From: Cyanothece sp. UBA12306
GTDB taxonomy: Bacteria > Cyanobacteriota > Cyanobacteriia > Cyanobacteriales > Microcystaceae
Assembly (NCBI GenBank): GCA_003448685.1
Contig: DLXW01000123.1
Coordinates: 1,852 to 18,049, forward strand
DNA: 16,198 bases
Direction of reading: 5' to 3'
Shown here: one piece after another, positions 14,891-16,198 of the stretch
Layout: every line of letters begins with the position of its first letter
Numbering within the stretch: position 1 is the stretch's first letter
The notes under the pieces: generated by a model
Told to the model about the DNA's origin: nothing
Seen by the model: the letters and a program-made list of their open reading frames with translations, nothing else
Databases searched by the model: none
Position numbers and translations under genes: made by a program

Positions 14891-15424
14891 ATGCTACAAA
14901 CCCAACGTCTAATTTTGAGAAGATGGAAATCATCTGACTACAAGCCATTTGCCCAAATAAATGCTGATGCTGAGGTAATGAAATATTTTCCCGCCGTCCT
15001 TTCAAAACAAGAATCAAATCAACTGATAGAAAGGATTGAAAATCATCATCAAATGCACCAGTTTGGTTTGTGGGCTGTAGAAGAAAAAACAACATCAGCA
15101 TTTATCGGTTTTGTCGGTTTAAATGTGCCATCATTTTCCGCTCATTTTACGCCTACTGTAGAGATTGGATGGAGATTAGCCAGACCATTTTGGGGACAAG
15201 GATATGCAACAGAAGGAGCCAAAGCAGCTATTAATTATGGCTTTGAAGTTGTTAAATTGCCATCAATTGTTTCATTTACATCCCAATTAAACTTGCGTTC
15301 AATTGCTGTTATGCAAAGACTTGGTATGACTTATAATCCAGCTTGGGACTTCGATCATCCTAGATTACCATCGGGTCATCCCCTTCAACGTCATGTATTG
15401 TATAGAGTTACGCGCTATAGTTAG
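14891..15424 (+). CDS. GNAT N-acetyltransferase, RimJ/RimL type
   Basis: This 177-residue protein is a complete Acetyltransf_3-type GNAT. It begins with LQTQRLILRRWKSSDYKPF, the usual first strand and helix. Motif A is VEIGWRLARPFWGQGYATEG (90-109), in which WGQGYA forms the acetyl-CoA pyrophosphate loop. The later NLRSIAVMQRLGM (134-146) is the family's second CoA/substrate segment. Such enzymes acetylate N-terminal amines of ribosomal proteins or small molecules; the substrate here cannot be told from sequence. It is divergent from the envelope-protein operon (97-bp gap) and has no clear Shine-Dalgarno sequence. A 9-bp inverted repeat begins at its stop codon. Confidence 0.92.
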   Translation: MLQTQRLILRRWKSSDYKPFAQINADAEVMKYFPAVLSKQESNQLIERIENHHQMHQFGLWAVEEKTTSAFIGFVGLNVPSFSAHFTPTVEIGWRLARPFWGQGYATEGAKAAINYGFEVVKLPSIVSFTSQLNLRSIAVMQRLGMTYNPAWDFDHPRLPSGHPLQRHVLYRVTRYS

Positions 15425-15466
15425 GACATTTATCTACTCCCTACTCCCGAATCTATGTGTCCTAAC
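15420..15466. terminator. Possible hairpin after the acetyltransferase gene
   Basis: GTTAGGACA (15420-15428), which includes the stop codon, is the exact reverse complement of TGTCCTAAC (15458-15466), with a 29-nt loop containing CTACTCC twice. There is no T-run, so termination is uncertain. Confidence 0.35.
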
Positions 15467-15505
15467 CATTGTTTGTAATGCCATATCGCTTAAGAACTAT
15501 TGTAT

Positions 15506-15520
15506 CGTTTAGGCTAAACG
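15506..15520. terminator. Short palindrome downstream of right Uma2 gene
   Basis: CGTTTAG and CTAAACG form perfect 7-bp arms around one base. It lies 17 bp beyond the stop of the minus-strand Uma2 gene, in the convergent gap with the acetyltransferase gene. It may be a weak terminator; no T-run is present. Confidence 0.3.
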
Positions 15521-15536
15521 CAAAGCGGTGGGAGTG

Positions 15537-16100
15537 TCAATCTAGGAGGAATGTAAAAATATCATTGACCATTAATTTTAATTCTTTAGCAAAAGTTGGT
15601 AAGGGAATTTTCTGTTCCAGACGATCAAAGACTAAGATTTGCTGTTTGGGGAAGTAAACAAAAACTGTTTTTTCTTCTGGGTCGATTAACCATCCTATTT
15701 CCGTGCCATGATCTAAGCAGTGCAAAATATTTTTGGTTACTCTCGTATGACTTTGATCAGGGGAAAGAATTTCAATTGTCCAATCTGGCGCATTACTAAA
15801 GGTATTGGCAATCTCACCGTTTTCATCCCGTGAAATCCTTGTCCACTCGAAAACTGAAATATCGGGAATAATCGAGCGATCGCCAAAAGTACAGCGCAAT
15901 TCAGAAAATGCCCTAGCAATTTTTGGTCGTCTTAACGCGAAATTGAGTGTTGCGGCTAACTCAGTTTGAATAGAACTGTGTTTACCTTGAGGCATGGGCT
16001 TTTGAATGATTTGTCCGTTGATATATTCCCTAGGGGGTTCCGTTTCGGGTAGTTGAAGAAACTCATCTAGAGAAATTGGTTTGATCGATGTCTGTAGCAT
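15537..16100 (-). CDS. Uma2 family (DUF820) putative endonuclease, second copy
   Basis: This 187-residue protein is a second Uma2/DUF820 member, clearly divergent from the one at the left end. It opens with ISLDEFLQLPETEPPREYINGQI. Candidate nuclease residues are Glu25 (REYING), His41, Pro79-Asp80 (SIIPDISVF), Glu110 (IEILSPDQS) and Lys123 (RVTKN), in the family order, so it looks intact. Length is normal. The ATG at 16100 has no strong Shine-Dalgarno sequence. An HIP1 site (15876-15883) lies within it. Its low similarity to the other copy argues for separate family members rather than a recent duplication. It converges on the acetyltransferase gene. Confidence 0.9.
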   Translation of the reverse strand: MLQTSIKPISLDEFLQLPETEPPREYINGQIIQKPMPQGKHSSIQTELAATLNFALRRPKIARAFSELRCTFGDRSIIPDISVFEWTRISRDENGEIANTFSNAPDWTIEILSPDQSHTRVTKNILHCLDHGTEIGWLIDPEEKTVFVYFPKQQILVFDRLEQKIPLPTFAKELKLMVNDIFTFLLD

Positions 16101-16179
16101 TTGCCAGATTCAAGCAGTGGGTTATCCTCTCCAATTTCTATTCTAGTCATCGAAAAAGAAAGATTAATTAAAATAATAG

Positions 16180-16198
16180 GGTCTAAAACCTGGCTTTT
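16180..16198 (-). repeat. Right arm of 19-bp window-spanning inverted repeat
   Basis: The last 19 bases are the exact reverse complement of 90-108. On the inward side similarity ends at once apart from shared AT-richness. The outward side is beyond the window, so the true length of the repeat cannot be seen. Confidence 0.8.

Noticed and set aside
15469..15799. Short plus-strand frames opposite the right Uma2 gene
   Set aside because: The minus-strand Uma2 protein has all family residues in order; the opposite frames are low-information shadows.
131..16100. The two Uma2 genes as a recent duplication carrying the terminal repeats with them
   Set aside because: The proteins share only family motifs, and the repeat arm lies downstream of one gene but upstream of the other, so the arrangement is not a duplicated unit.
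90..16198. A 16-kb composite transposon bounded by the 19-bp inverted repeat
   Set aside because: The interval holds core genes (ycf46-type, rluD) and no transposase, integrase or resolvase, and no target-site duplication can be tested. A pair of dispersed repeats is the simpler explanation.
1..16198. CRISPR array, tRNA, rRNA or origin of replication
   Set aside because: No regularly spaced repeat set, no cloverleaf with a GTTCRA T-loop, no rRNA-like stretch and no DnaA-box cluster was seen on either strand.

Overview
This window looks like chromosomal DNA of a unicellular, low-GC cyanobacterium of the Crocosphaera/Cyanothece kind. The evidence is seven copies of the cyanobacterial HIP1 octamer GCGATCGC (starts near 210, 5987, 8102, 8947, 13028, 14601 and 15876), two Uma2-family (DUF820) genes, a Ycf46-type AAA ATPase, a phytochrome-like photoreceptor with a bilin-binding Cys-His pair, and a Tll0287-like heme sensor. 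The genus is inferred from gene content and composition; there is no rRNA to confirm it.

Layout. 1-130: a dispersed-repeat-like segment with a long hairpin and one arm of a 19-bp inverted repeat; the other arm is the last 19 bases of the window. 131-3095 (minus): an Uma2-type nuclease and a large lipoprotein resembling a clan-A glycoside hydrolase. 3329-4576 (plus): a TIR-domain protein with a helical middle and a separate C-terminal domain, divergent from the lipoprotein gene; the two promoter regions carry the same 13-bp sequence in inverted orientation. 4584-5549 (minus): a membrane heme-c sensor with HAMP but no output domain. 5550-5896: a gene-free divergent region with tandem short repeats. 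5897-7989 (plus): Ycf46-type ATPase, then a membrane-anchored SH3b protein. 8044-8985 (minus): RluD-type pseudouridine synthase, converging on the SH3b gene across a shared hairpin. This 5.9-9.0 kb block has visibly higher GC and looks like core genome.

9025-12791 (plus): a signalling cluster. A PAS-GAF-PHY photosensor stops inside the PHY tongue. Seven bases later, in another frame, an ORF begins at the very end of a HisKA domain and continues as HATPase-REC plus a helical tail. A REC-HisKA-HATPase kinase overlaps it. The simplest reading is that one ancestral phytochrome hybrid kinase lost its PHY tail and phospho-accepting histidine by internal deletion, leaving the downstream kinase as the only one here with a visible H-box. 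14793-12746 (minus): a two-gene operon for a small membrane-anchored protein and an uncharacterised lipoprotein whose 3' end overlaps the kinase gene by 46 bp. 14891-15424 (plus): a RimJ/RimL-type GNAT acetyltransferase. 15537-16100 (minus): a second Uma2-type nuclease.

I do not see a complete new multi-gene system. The best candidates for new biology are the split, histidine-less phytochrome kinase with its neighbouring kinase, and the three-part TIR protein. No tRNA, rRNA, CRISPR array, transposase or integrase was seen.
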